Below, in pieces: positions 15,547 to 24,315 of a stretch of 42,309 bases of DNA. Position 1 is the stretch's first letter, and each line of letters starts with the position of its first letter. Under the pieces are notes generated by a model that saw only the letters and a program-made list of their open reading frames with translations, searched no databases and was not told the DNA's origin. The translations under genes and the position numbers were made by a program. Location: NCBI RefSeq assembly GCF_006539545.1, contig NZ_BJNF01000079.1:1-42309 (forward strand), given 5' to 3'. This stretch comes from Nitrobacter winogradskyi (GTDB lineage: Bacteria; Pseudomonadota; Alphaproteobacteria; Rhizobiales; Xanthobacteraceae).

Positions 15547-15823
15547 CTAGGTCCCTAAAAGTTCCTCTCAATTTTCTTGGCGTCTCTAAAGTATCTGGTC
15601 TTTTAAATCACATTCCACTCGCTCCCCGACGCGGCGTACTGACCGGCGGGCAAATCGATTATTCTGCAAGCGCTCGACAAGCATCATCGGAGGATCAAAT
15701 CAACAGGAAACGCCTGACAGAGTCTGGCCCGTAAAATTTTTAAACCAGCTTGAACCTTTAGTGCGCTGCAAAAAACTAACGCACTGGTGCAGTAGTTCAC
15801 CGGCGATTGAAGGAATAACGGGC
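15547..15823. other. Gap with no supported gene
   Basis: Stop codons interrupt all frames. This is probably decayed sequence from the same lost gene block as the SEC-C scrap. Confidence 0.35.
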
Positions 15824-16066
15824 ATGTCCCCAGAACAGCGTCTTGCCACGATAGGCCTTCGCACAAAAAATTTGGCGACAGAATTGCAGCAGCTAAACCT
15901 TCTGCGGAACAAGCTCCGTAGGCAGAATCTGACAGTCAAACGAACTAGGACCGCTAAAATTAAGGAACCGGGAATGTCACGATCAAGATTGCGGCGGGTT
16001 CCGCATTGCCGTCGGCGCCGCGGCTCTGTTAGAGGTGATTGCGGTCGGTGCAATGCTCAGACCTGA
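15824..16066 (+). CDS. Doubtful small basic protein
   Basis: 80 codons from ATG 15824. The first 35 residues (MSPEQRLATIGLRTKNLA, then ELQQLNLLRNKLRRQ) form a plausible amphipathic helix, but the second half is extremely Arg-rich and looks like read-through of non-coding DNA. There is only a weak GGAAT upstream and no recognised family. It could be a small gene or chance. Confidence 0.25.
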   Translation: MSPEQRLATIGLRTKNLATELQQLNLLRNKLRRQNLTVKRTRTAKIKEPGMSRSRLRRVPHCRRRRGSVRGDCGRCNAQT

Positions 16067-16180
16067 ACTAGCCGATGAGAATCAGACACTAAAGCGGTGC
16101 CGACAGTTCCGTTTAATTCGGTGAAAGCGTGGTCGTTCGCGCCGCGAAGCTGCAATAGCATTCAGGGAATACAGCTGCGA

Positions 16181-16723
16181 TCAGCGGACCCGGGCCGGTG
16201 CCCCAAACACCTTCGTCTGCGGCGGAACGTTGCGGTTGACTAACGAGTTTGCACCAACTACGGCCTGGTCGCCGATCTCGACGCCCATCTGGACGATAGT
16301 ATTCGGTCCAAGATAAACGCCGTTTCCAATCTTGGTCGACGCGTAATCCACCGGCTCAACACCCAGCGACACCGAGCGCCTTACGGTATGATGGGTATAA
16401 ATCTGAACCCCCGCAGATATCGAACACCAGTCTCCAATCTCGAGGCCTCCACCGGATCCGTCCAGAATACATCCAGGCCCAATCCAGGTGTGCCGGCCTA
16501 CCCGCACATCCCCCAGCACGAGCACGTTATCATACATGGTGGTGCCTTCACCGAACCCATACATCGCGGCGTTGTCGGCACGGTCCGTCAATAGATCGCC
16601 TATGGAAACGCGACGATTGAATCGATCCTTCTTCCGGCGCGCCAGCGCGTTAAGGAACTGTCGGATAATCACCAGCCATGCATCCGTATCACCGGGCGTT
16701 GGAAAGCGAGTGCCGTTTGACAT
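16181..16723 (-). CDS. Hexapeptide-repeat acyltransferase (LbH family)
   Basis: 180 residues. A left-handed beta-helix is evident from about residue 65, from repeated [LIV]GxxxxI units: [53 protein letters not shown] and [14 protein letters not shown]. The active-site-type His pair is in IYTHHTVRR. The end [15 protein letters not shown] is the usual final turn of sugar O- or N-acetyltransferases. It probably acetylates a sugar of the exopolysaccharide in the cytosol, with acetyl-CoA as donor. The start at ATG 16723 has GGAG about 10 bases upstream. It stands alone, divergent from the phosphatase gene. Confidence 0.85.
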   Translation of the reverse strand: MSNGTRFPTPGDTDAWLVIIRQFLNALARRKKDRFNRRVSIGDLLTDRADNAAMYGFGEGTTMYDNVLVLGDVRVGRHTWIGPGCILDGSGGGLEIGDWCSISAGVQIYTHHTVRRSVSLGVEPVDYASTKIGNGVYLGPNTIVQMGVEIGDQAVVGANSLVNRNVPPQTKVFGAPARVR

Positions 16724-17009
16724 GTCCTATGAGCTCCAGGCAAACAGGGATGAACCGGGCAGCAATTTCCGCGACACCATGCCGTGGTCGTCAACCAGAA
16801 CGCAACGTGTTCGAGCCATGGAGCGATCTTCGCATGATCAATACGTTTCTGCCGCGAACTTTCACCAGTTTTAACTAGTATGACCAGTAAATATTCGTCA
16901 CGCCGAAAATTGAAAATCCTCGGATATCAATAACGATATAGTTAAACTAAGGGTGCCGCCTGTGTGGAAATTGCGTGCAACCTCAGAACAAAAGAAGGAC
17001 GTCAAACTT

Positions 17010-17768
17010 ATGGACGGCGTCCGTATATACGCAATTGGAGATATTCACGGGCGTGCTGATCTCCTTGAGAAATTACTACTCCAGATCGAAGTAGACGATA
17101 ACCGGCATCCGTCAGATCGATCGCTGATAGTCTTTCTGGGTGACTACATCGATCGCGGACCAGACTCCCGAAAGGTTCTTGATATCCTTGTGGAATGCTC
17201 CACTTCCCGCGAAGCCGTGTTTCTGAAGGGCAATCATGAATCCTTCGTTCCCCGCTTCCTTCATGACCCCTCGTCGCTCAAGGATTGGCGGCTTTTCGGC
17301 GGCCTGGAAACGCTGGTATCCTACGGATTGACGCCGTCAATCAATCCAAGTGCCCACGAGCAGAACCTTCTGGCGACCGAGCTAATTAGATCCATGCCCC
17401 CACAGCATCTCAATTTCCTCGAAACGCTTGATCTGTCGTTCTGCTGCGGCGACTTCTGTTTTGTCCATGCCGGAATCCGTCCTGGAATTCCGTTAGCCAA
17501 GCAGCGGGAGGAAGATCTCCTATGGATACGCGATGATTTTCTTTCCTGGGATAAGCCGTTTGAGAAATTCATCGTGCACGGCCACACACCGGTCCGCGCG
17601 CCCGACATACGTTCGAATCGAGCGAATATTGATACGGGCGCCTTTGCGACAGGACGTCTCACCTGTCTTGCGATTGAGGGTTCAAGCATCGTCCCCCTTA
17701 TCGATTTACAGAGCTGGCGACACCACGAAGACACACGGGCGTTGTCAAAGTCCCCATCCGGCTTTTGA
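17010..17768 (+). CDS. PPP-family metallophosphoesterase (serine/threonine phosphatase-like)
   Basis: 252 residues from ATG 17010. A GTG at 16953 would add 19 residues that lack family character. All metal-binding blocks of the calcineurin-like PPP family are present: GDIHG at 10-14, GDYIDRG at 44-50, GNHES at 74-78, FVHAGIRPG near 151-159 and HGHTPV near 193. Bacterial relatives dephosphorylate phosphoproteins or dinucleotide polyphosphates (PrpA/ApaH-like). In rhizobia such genes are often found inside exopolysaccharide clusters, where they may tune a tyrosine-kinase or regulatory step. Substrate not deducible. AT-rich upstream DNA (16880-16950) is the likely promoter. Confidence 0.88.
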   Translation: MDGVRIYAIGDIHGRADLLEKLLLQIEVDDNRHPSDRSLIVFLGDYIDRGPDSRKVLDILVECSTSREAVFLKGNHESFVPRFLHDPSSLKDWRLFGGLETLVSYGLTPSINPSAHEQNLLATELIRSMPPQHLNFLETLDLSFCCGDFCFVHAGIRPGIPLAKQREEDLLWIRDDFLSWDKPFEKFIVHGHTPVRAPDIRSNRANIDTGAFATGRLTCLAIEGSSIVPLIDLQSWRHHEDTRALSKSPSGF

Positions 17769-17859
17769 ACATCCATTGCAAGCCTGATAGAGCGCATACC
17801 CTCCTGCCAACGGTGCCAGCGGTTAAACCGTTTGATGGATACTCAAAACGGCGTCAAGC

Positions 17860-19173
17860 CTATCGCTCCTTAAAGGCTCTCTTCGCTTGTTCTTTCAGCG
17901 GCTCAATCAGATAGGCTAAGGCGGTCCGGCTGGGCGTTTGTATGAAAACATCAACCGGCATACCTGGCACCAACTTCGCGCCGCCCAGCCTTGTAACCTG
18001 ATCCGGCTTGAGCGACACGCGCACCGTATAATGGCTCGCTCCGGTACGCGGATCCTGCGTTAGATCGGCCGATACCAGAATGACGTTGCCCTCGATCTCG
18101 GGTGTGGTCCGCTGGTTAAGAGCCGCAAACCGGATGAACGTTGACTGACCGACATAGACTTGTTCGATGTCACGCGGTGAAATTTTGACCTCGACCGCCA
18201 AAACGTCGTTGTCGGGTACAATCAGCATGATCTGCTCACCAGGCGCGACAACCCCACCGACCGTATGCACCATCAGTTGATGAACCCGGCCGTTCTGCGG
18301 AGCGCGAATATCGATGCGATTAAGCTGATCGACCGCGGCAATCTTGCGCTCGGAAAGCTCGGAAATCTTCGAACGAGCCTCGATCAGATCCTTGCCGACC
18401 TCTGTCCGCAAATCTTGGTCGATCTGAATGGTTTGAAGTTCAATCTCGGATATCTTGCCCTTCGCCTGTGCGATCATTCCGGCCAACTGGCTGCGCTCGC
18501 CCTCAAGACGCGCCGTGTCGCGCTCCAAAGCGGTCAGTCGGGTAATCGGCACAAGCTTCTTCTGCCAAAGCTCCCGGACACCCTCCAGTTCCTCATGGAT
18601 GAAACCAACTTCCTTCCGCTTGGCCTCGAACTGTCCGGTATAGCCTGTGATCTCATCACGCAATTGGGCGCCACGCTCTTTCAACTGCGCCTTCTGTCCC
18701 TCTCGAGCCAGTCGGCGAAGATCAAACAAACTTCGTTCAGCCGCAATCGCACGCGCCGCCTCCGATTGAATGTCTTTCGCGCGATCAAGCAGGGCGCTCG
18801 GGAAAATCACCTGCTCAGCACCCTCCCGCTCGGCTTCTAAACGAGCCTGGCGCGCGAGCAATTCATCATAGCTCTTCGTGATAATGGTCGCGTTTGCGAG
18901 AGTCTGGGTCTGGTCGAGACGCACCAGAATGTCTCCGGCCTTGACCTGATCGCCATCCCTTACACGCAGTTCGCTGACGACGCCGCCGGTCAGATGCTGT
19001 ACTTTCTTAACGCTCGAATCGACGATAATGGAGCCTTGACTGATGACGGCTCCCGACAACTCGGCCGTGGACGCCCAACCACCGATACCTAAAACCACCA
19101 CGGCCGTGACGATTATCCCGGTGACGATATAGCGCTGGATCGAATGTAGCGCGGAGGCATGGGAAACAATCAT
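17860..19173 (-). CDS. Type I secretion membrane fusion protein (PrsE/HlyD-like)
   Basis: 437 residues. Periplasmic adaptor for the adjacent PrsD-like exporter. One N-terminal membrane helix (YIVTGIIVTAVVVLGIGGW), first lipoyl half-motif VSELRVRDGDQVKAGDIL, a long coiled coil to about residue 290, the second lipoyl half IRAPQNGRVHQLMVHTVGG, and the C-terminal beta-barrel ending VFIQTPSRTALAYLIEPL, typical of the AprE/PrtE/PrsE branch. The start ATG at 19173 overlaps the exporter's stop as ATGA and has GGAGAGG just upstream, indicating translational coupling. Confidence 0.93.
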   Translation of the reverse strand: MIVSHASALHSIQRYIVTGIIVTAVVVLGIGGWASTAELSGAVISQGSIIVDSSVKKVQHLTGGVVSELRVRDGDQVKAGDILVRLDQTQTLANATIITKSYDELLARQARLEAEREGAEQVIFPSALLDRAKDIQSEAARAIAAERSLFDLRRLAREGQKAQLKERGAQLRDEITGYTGQFEAKRKEVGFIHEELEGVRELWQKKLVPITRLTALERDTARLEGERSQLAGMIAQAKGKISEIELQTIQIDQDLRTEVGKDLIEARSKISELSERKIAAVDQLNRIDIRAPQNGRVHQLMVHTVGGVVAPGEQIMLIVPDNDVLAVEVKISPRDIEQVYVGQSTFIRFAALNQRTTPEIEGNVILVSADLTQDPRTGASHYTVRVSLKPDQVTRLGGAKLVPGMPVDVFIQTPSRTALAYLIEPLKEQAKRAFKER

Positions 19174-21092
19174 CGAGCCTCTCCAACGACCTTTAGCGGC
19201 GGCGCATTCGCTCGAAGTACTTTGTGAAGAACGTCCTCCTTCTTACCCAACGACTGGATCCTCCCTCCAGCGAGAACCGCGACATGATCTACACCATCCA
19301 ATGCCTTTGGACGATGCGCGATCACCACCACGATGCCGCCACGACGCCGCACGTTCAAGATAGCTTCGGTAAGCGCTTCCTCGCCCTCAGCATCCAGATT
19401 CGATGTCGGCTCGTCGAGCACAACGAGAAACGGATTGCCGTAGAACGCTCGGGCAAGCCCGATGCGCTGCCGCTCACCGGCCGAAAGCGCCATCCCACCC
19501 TCACCGATCTTTGTCCCATACCCATTCGGAAACGAGACAATTAGATCGTGTACTCCGGCGGAACGGGAGGCTTCCAGCACCGCATCCGGAGTTGCGTGAG
19601 GATCGAAACGCGCAATGTTGACGGCAATGGTGCCATCGAACAACTCTACATCCTGCGGTAGATACCCGATATGTCGACCGAGGGCCTCCGACGACCACTG
19701 CCCAAGTGCGGCATTATCCAGACTGATCTGGCCGCGAAGTTGCGGCCAAATGCCAACAAGCGCCCTTGCAAGCGTGGACTTTCCTGATCCGCTCGGCCCG
19801 ATAATCGCTAACCCCTCGCCCTTCGACAACTTGAACGAGACATCGTTGACGATAGCCTTCTCGCCGGCTGGCGCAGATACGTGCACGTTTTGAACCGTCA
19901 CGCTCTGGACTGGCGCGGGAAGCGAAAGGCGCTCCTCCTCCCTCGGCAGCAATGTAAGTAGATCGTCCAGCCGGCGAGCTGATTGTCGAGCGCTGACAAA
20001 GCTTTTCCAGTTGGCAATTGCCACCTCCACGGGTGCCAATGCGCGAGACGTGAGAATTGAGCCCGCAATGATGATGCCCGCCGTCGACTCTTGATATATG
20101 ACGAGATAGGCGCCAACGGCCAAAACTGACGACTGAAGAATTGCACGAAAAACTTTCGACGTTCCCCCGAGGCCACTTGCCACATCGCTCGCAGCCTCCT
20201 GCGCGACCAGATACTTCTGGTTGACCTCGCGCCAACGTAGCGCTGCCAGCCGCCGCATACCCATGGCATGCAAAACTTCGGCGTTGCGCCGCCCCTCGGA
20301 CGCGAGTGCATTACGCATCACGGCAAATTGCGCAAACGCCTTGGCCGGAGCCTGCGTTCGCGCTTCGGTTAGGATTGTGATGACAATCAGGATCAATGCG
20401 CCAACAAGGGCTGCTACCCCAATCCAGAAGTGAAACATAAAACAGATGCCAATATAAATCGGCATCCACGGAAGATCGAAAAGCGCCGATGGCCCGCCGC
20501 TCGAAAGGAAGCTGCGAACTTGATCAAGATCGCGAAGAGACTGCAGGCCGTCACCGTCACCCCGAGTCTTCAATGGCAGCCGGACAACTGCATCAAACAC
20601 CCTAAGGCCAAGCGTTTCGTCAAGATGGCGGCCGATACGAACGCTGATGCGGCTACGGATGAGATCAAGCACTCCCTGAAACGCATAAAGAACCACCGCC
20701 AACGTCAATAAAGCGATCAGCGTTGGAATGCTGCGGCTGGGCAGAACCCGATCATAGATCTGCAGCATGAAAAATGATCCGGTGAGCATCAGAATATTGC
20801 TCACGCCGCTGAATGCCGCCAAACCCCAGAATACTTGGCGGCACGATCTCAGAAATCCGGAGATCTCGGATTTTGAAGTGACGTATTCGTCACCCGCTCG
20901 CGAGCGGCCCGAGAAAACTTTCTTGCGGGCGCCTTCGGCGATACCTTCCAACGCAACGCGCGCGCGTCCCGCTGGAAACATCGATCGTACACGTTCGTTC
21001 AGTGCAGACAAAGCCCCCGCAAAAACCGAGGCGAAATCGACTGCGGTCTTCGCAGGCAGGGGCATTCGCCCCGGCCTTCCGGAGTTAGTCAT
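19170..21092 (-). CDS. Type I secretion ABC transporter (PrsD/PrtD-like)
   Basis: About 640 residues. It exports C-terminal-signal RTX-type proteins and lacks the C39 domain. After a ~70-residue N-terminal extension come six membrane helices. The nucleotide-binding domain has Walker A GPSGSGKST, the PrtD-type signature LSAGERQR, Walker B FLVVLDEPTSNLD and switch His in IAHRP. ATG 21092 is chosen because TGGGGGA lies 5 bases upstream; an in-frame GTG at 21143 has weaker support. It sits between its membrane fusion partner (4-bp overlap) and a large RTX-like secreted protein, so that protein is the obvious substrate. Confidence 0.93.
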   Translation of the reverse strand: MTNSGRPGRMPLPAKTAVDFASVFAGALSALNERVRSMFPAGRARVALEGIAEGARKKVFSGRSRAGDEYVTSKSEISGFLRSCRQVFWGLAAFSGVSNILMLTGSFFMLQIYDRVLPSRSIPTLIALLTLAVVLYAFQGVLDLIRSRISVRIGRHLDETLGLRVFDAVVRLPLKTRGDGDGLQSLRDLDQVRSFLSSGGPSALFDLPWMPIYIGICFMFHFWIGVAALVGALILIVITILTEARTQAPAKAFAQFAVMRNALASEGRRNAEVLHAMGMRRLAALRWREVNQKYLVAQEAASDVASGLGGTSKVFRAILQSSVLAVGAYLVIYQESTAGIIIAGSILTSRALAPVEVAIANWKSFVSARQSARRLDDLLTLLPREEERLSLPAPVQSVTVQNVHVSAPAGEKAIVNDVSFKLSKGEGLAIIGPSGSGKSTLARALVGIWPQLRGQISLDNAALGQWSSEALGRHIGYLPQDVELFDGTIAVNIARFDPHATPDAVLEASRSAGVHDLIVSFPNGYGTKIGEGGMALSAGERQRIGLARAFYGNPFLVVLDEPTSNLDAEGEEALTEAILNVRRRGGIVVVIAHRPKALDGVDHVAVLAGGRIQSLGKKEDVLHKVLRANAPPLKVVGEAR

Positions 21093-21381
21093 GATCGTCC
21101 CCCAATTCATATCACCGTTAGATGACCCCGGCAGATTTATCACCTACCCATCTCACGGCATGCACAAGCCTACCCGAAGTGGAAATCCGACTTATCGATC
21201 GCGCGCCCTTGCTCCCTTGGATAGCCGATCATTTCTATGGGATGTGCAGGTGTTTCCGATAGCAGGATTTTCAGGTGGTGCTGTCGGAGACAAGAACGAC
21301 TGATGCGATTGAGGTGGAAGTTAGTGCATCCCGACGCCGCCAAAGCGGCGCCGGGACGTGGGGGCTCTACGAGCCCGTCGC
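21093..21381. other. Intergenic region between exporter and secreted protein genes
   Basis: It holds the promoter or leader for the exporter (left part) and the hairpins that follow the secreted protein gene (listed separately). No gene is seen. Confidence 0.4.
21335..21376 (-). terminator. Double hairpin after the secreted beta-helix/RTX gene
   Basis: Reading leftward from the stop, GGGCTC/GAGCCC (arms at 21362-21367 and 21371-21376, 3-base loop) is followed by CGCCGC/GCGGCG (arms at 21335-21340 and 21345-21350, 4-base loop). Both lie within 50 bases of the stop, which fits a terminator or attenuator between the substrate and exporter genes. No T-tract is obvious. Confidence 0.45.
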
Positions 21382-23793
21382 TTACGCGAAGTGAAAGTCA
21401 TAATGACTAAAACCGCTCAGCGTGGCATTCTTCAATGTTAGCGAGTCGTTCCCAGTAGAAATGACAACGTCTTGACCAACTTGGCTCGCGTGGGAAATCA
21501 TATCCGCAAAGTCGGTAAACACGTTTTTGCTGAACTCAATTTTATCTTGTCTCCATCCGACTGAGTAGTTCGCCTCAAAATCTTTGATGGTATCATTGCC
21601 AAAATTTTCGGCGAACACAAACGTGTCAGTTCCCCCATTTCCGATGAACACGTCATCGCCTGACGTGCTTTTCAGAATATCGGAGCCGTTCGTGCCGGTA
21701 ATTACGCTCCCCGAACTGGCGACGACTTTCCCACTGTTATCGACCTGCTTTGCAGAGAACGAATTTACTGCATTCGGCGACGAATATGTGGAATAACTCC
21801 ATGACCCGCCACTATCAGATGTCACGCTTCCGATCGCTTTTTCGCCATCGAAGATCTTGATCTGACTGTAAGCGTCAGCAGTCCCCTTTATCACGACTGA
21901 CTTGGACCAAGTATGGTTCGCATCCGTGAGGTTGACGTAAGTCGTTGAGGCGCCTGGCGCGTCGAGCACGGTAATACCCTTCGCCACGGAAAGCCCACTG
22001 ACGTTACCGGCGGCATCGACCGCGCTGGAGGTAAAACTGTGTTTTCCGTCGGCGAGAGGTCCGGTATCAAAGCTCCAGGTACCGTCGGCCTTGGTTGTTG
22101 CGGTGCCGATTTGCTTGCCTGCATCAAATACCTTGATGGTGCTATTCGCTTCGGCCGTTCCTTTCAAAAGAAAGTCATCGACCGTCGTCGTCCCGCTGAC
22201 GGCTTTGCCTTTGTCCGTAAAGACACCCAGTGTCGGCGCACCAGGCGCCTGGGTATCGATGGTCACCGAAAGAGTAGAAGACGCCGGCCCGGTCTTGCCC
22301 TGAGCATCGGTTACCTTGGCCGTCAGATTGTGCGCGCCATCAACGAGCGTAGCCGTTGTGAAGCTCCAGACGCCCTTGCTATCAGAAGTCGTGGCGCCGA
22401 TATACTTCGCGCCATCATAGAACTTGACGGTGCTGTTGGCAGCCGCCGCTCCCTTCAAGGTCAAAGTATTATCGTTGGTAATGAAGTCACCAACTTTGCC
22501 ACTGTCATGCGAGAACGATGCGATCGTCGGAGCGTTCGGGGACGACGGAGCGGTCGGCTGACTTGGCGTCAATGGCGGAGTAATCGTGACGGAAAGCGCT
22601 GTCGACGCCGCACCGGTGTTACCTGCTGCGTCGGTCGCCTTGGCGGTAAAGTTATGGCCGCCATTTGAGAGCGACTTGGTTGTAAAAGTCCATGCACCAG
22701 AATTGTTGGCTGTGGCGGTGCCAATCTGGGTGGAACCATCGAACACCTTCACGGTGCTGTTAGCCTCCGCCGTTCCGTTCAACTTGGCGATTTGAGTGCT
22801 TGCAAGCGTTGCCGCCGAGGTCGACATGGTGATCGTGGGCGCCGCAGGCGCGACGGTATCTATCGTCAATGATTGCACTGCCGAAGCCTGGCTCGTCACG
22901 CCCGAACTTGTGGCCGTCACCGTGAACTTGTGCGCACCATCTGAAAGCACCGCGCTGTTGAACGACCAGGTACCGTCCTTGGTCGCCGCAACCGTACCAA
23001 TCTGCTTTGTGCCGTCAAACACCTTCACGGTACTATTGGCGGCCGCCTTGCCCTTGAGAGTAATCGTGTTGTCGTTGGTAATCCCGTCGCCCGCGACGCC
23101 GCTATCGTCGGAAAACGAATCGATTGTGGGCGCTCCAATCGCTGGAGTGCTACTCCCACCAACCACCGGAAAGGGCGGCGGAATAAGTGCACCCGGAACG
23201 AGCTCCCCGTTCACGATCGTTGCGTAACGCACATTCTCCCAATGGGTGATGTGTATATCAGCATTCACCTCCTGGAAAAGAAGGGGATCATACATGAATG
23301 GTCCCACAAAATACACGTCCTTGAGCGAGACCGAGATATCCTTGTCATCCGCGTTGATGCGCAAACCGAATGGGCCGCCTTGGAAGACCACGTTATCGAA
23401 CGTAAAAGTCCCGTTGTAGTCATCGGCAATGAACATCCCGGCGGTAGCATTGCTGTTGTGTGATACGATGGTCGTGTTGGTGATGGTGACATTTCCGGTG
23501 CTGCCCGGAGAATAAGCCTGGATCCCATCCGCGTGATCGCCCGCGTTTCCCTTCGTCTCAATGTACGAATTGTTGATGACAATGTCGCCGCCACCCCCAA
23601 TACGAACACCCTCGGCTGAACTAATACGGACTCCGTCGAGAGTGAATGAGCCACGACCGACCACAGACGCAGTATGGCCAGTATCGGTGATGCTCGTGTT
23701 CGAAAGTACCCCACCGTTTGCCAGAGTGACAGAACGAGAATTAGTAGCGCCGCTGAATATAGAGTCATTCCAACTGAGAGGAATGGCTGCCAT
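21382..23793 (-). CDS. Secreted beta-helix / Ig-repeat / RTX-like protein, probable type I secretion substrate
   Basis: 803 residues from ATG 23793, which has a perfect AGGAGG seven bases upstream; a longer frame to 23883 lacks one. Residues 1-~215 form a right-handed parallel beta-helix (repeated VxIxNxTI-type rungs such as NVTITNTTIVSHN and TFTFDNVVFQGG), a fold shared with pectate lyases and polysaccharide-binding proteins. Five tandem bacterial Ig-like repeats of ~90 residues follow (recurring NSTVKVFDGxxxIGTxT, GTWSF, DGAHxFTxxATD). The last ~104 residues carry RTX-like elements (GTNGSDILKSTSGDDVFIGN, GGTDTFVF, ending HYDFHFA), the expected uncleaved C-terminal export signal. There is no N-terminal signal peptide. 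Location next to PrsD/PrsE-like genes suggests an extracellular polysaccharide-binding or -cleaving protein. Catalytic residues cannot be assigned. Confidence 0.85.
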   Translation of the reverse strand: MAAIPLSWNDSIFSGATNSRSVTLANGGVLSNTSITDTGHTASVVGRGSFTLDGVRISSAEGVRIGGGGDIVINNSYIETKGNAGDHADGIQAYSPGSTGNVTITNTTIVSHNSNATAGMFIADDYNGTFTFDNVVFQGGPFGLRINADDKDISVSLKDVYFVGPFMYDPLLFQEVNADIHITHWENVRYATIVNGELVPGALIPPPFPVVGGSSTPAIGAPTIDSFSDDSGVAGDGITNDNTITLKGKAAANSTVKVFDGTKQIGTVAATKDGTWSFNSAVLSDGAHKFTVTATSSGVTSQASAVQSLTIDTVAPAAPTITMSTSAATLASTQIAKLNGTAEANSTVKVFDGSTQIGTATANNSGAWTFTTKSLSNGGHNFTAKATDAAGNTGAASTALSVTITPPLTPSQPTAPSSPNAPTIASFSHDSGKVGDFITNDNTLTLKGAAAANSTVKFYDGAKYIGATTSDSKGVWSFTTATLVDGAHNLTAKVTDAQGKTGPASSTLSVTIDTQAPGAPTLGVFTDKGKAVSGTTTVDDFLLKGTAEANSTIKVFDAGKQIGTATTKADGTWSFDTGPLADGKHSFTSSAVDAAGNVSGLSVAKGITVLDAPGASTTYVNLTDANHTWSKSVVIKGTADAYSQIKIFDGEKAIGSVTSDSGGSWSYSTYSSPNAVNSFSAKQVDNSGKVVASSGSVITGTNGSDILKSTSGDDVFIGNGGTDTFVFAENFGNDTIKDFEANYSVGWRQDKIEFSKNVFTDFADMISHASQVGQDVVISTGNDSLTLKNATLSGFSHYDFHFA

Positions 23794-24315
23794 TTTATTT
23801 CCTCCTGATAGCTTCGCTAGTTTCCCCATGGCGCGCGCCCATTCCAGTTCCCTGGGCAACGACACCAAACTAAATGCGCCCATCAGCGCAGCGTTGCCAT
23901 CTAGTTAACGGTAAGGGCTTTTCTGGGACAATATAGTGACCCACTCAAGGTAATTCTAAGTGCAGATGGAATCCATCCAACCATTTGCGCAGCGCAATAA
24001 ACAAGTCCCTCAAAATAAAGCGTTCGTTCAACGGCTTTGGCGAGTATTATACTCGTGATGCTTAGAAGAGCCGGCAGTCTCCGCAACCTTAAAGTATAGG
24101 AAGAACCAAGCCACTACTTGCCAATATAATATATTCGATAATAATAAAAAGCTGAAACAAATCGAGAAAAGCGGCGGCGGGATGCTCGTTGAATAATTTT
24201 AGATACGAAAGAATCTAGGCGTGTAACTTCTCCGCAAACGCCATCTGGCATCGTTGCTAAACAACGCACCAAGATTTCGGATCGGGCGAACTGCGCAGCT
24301 TACCAAACAAAAACA
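23794..24315. promoter_or_regulatory. AT-rich upstream region of the secreted protein gene
   Basis: About 520 bases without a supported gene between the leftward secreted-protein gene and the end of the GT2 gene. The core 24110-24180 is very AT-rich and includes ATATTCGATAA at 24131-24141, which recurs at 25797-25807 before the PssD-like gene. The leftward promoter is expected here, but exact elements cannot be fixed. Confidence 0.4.

Noticed and set aside
22039-22668. Long plus-strand frame inside the Ig-repeat gene (209 codons)
   Set aside because: Complement of the repeated Ig-like coding region; low-complexity reflection of the real minus-strand gene, which has a perfect ribosome-binding site.
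21800-23200. Possible DNA tandem repeats suggesting a CRISPR or satellite array
   Set aside because: The periodicity (~270 bases) is that of five protein-level Ig-like repeats; the DNA copies are diverged and there are no spacers.
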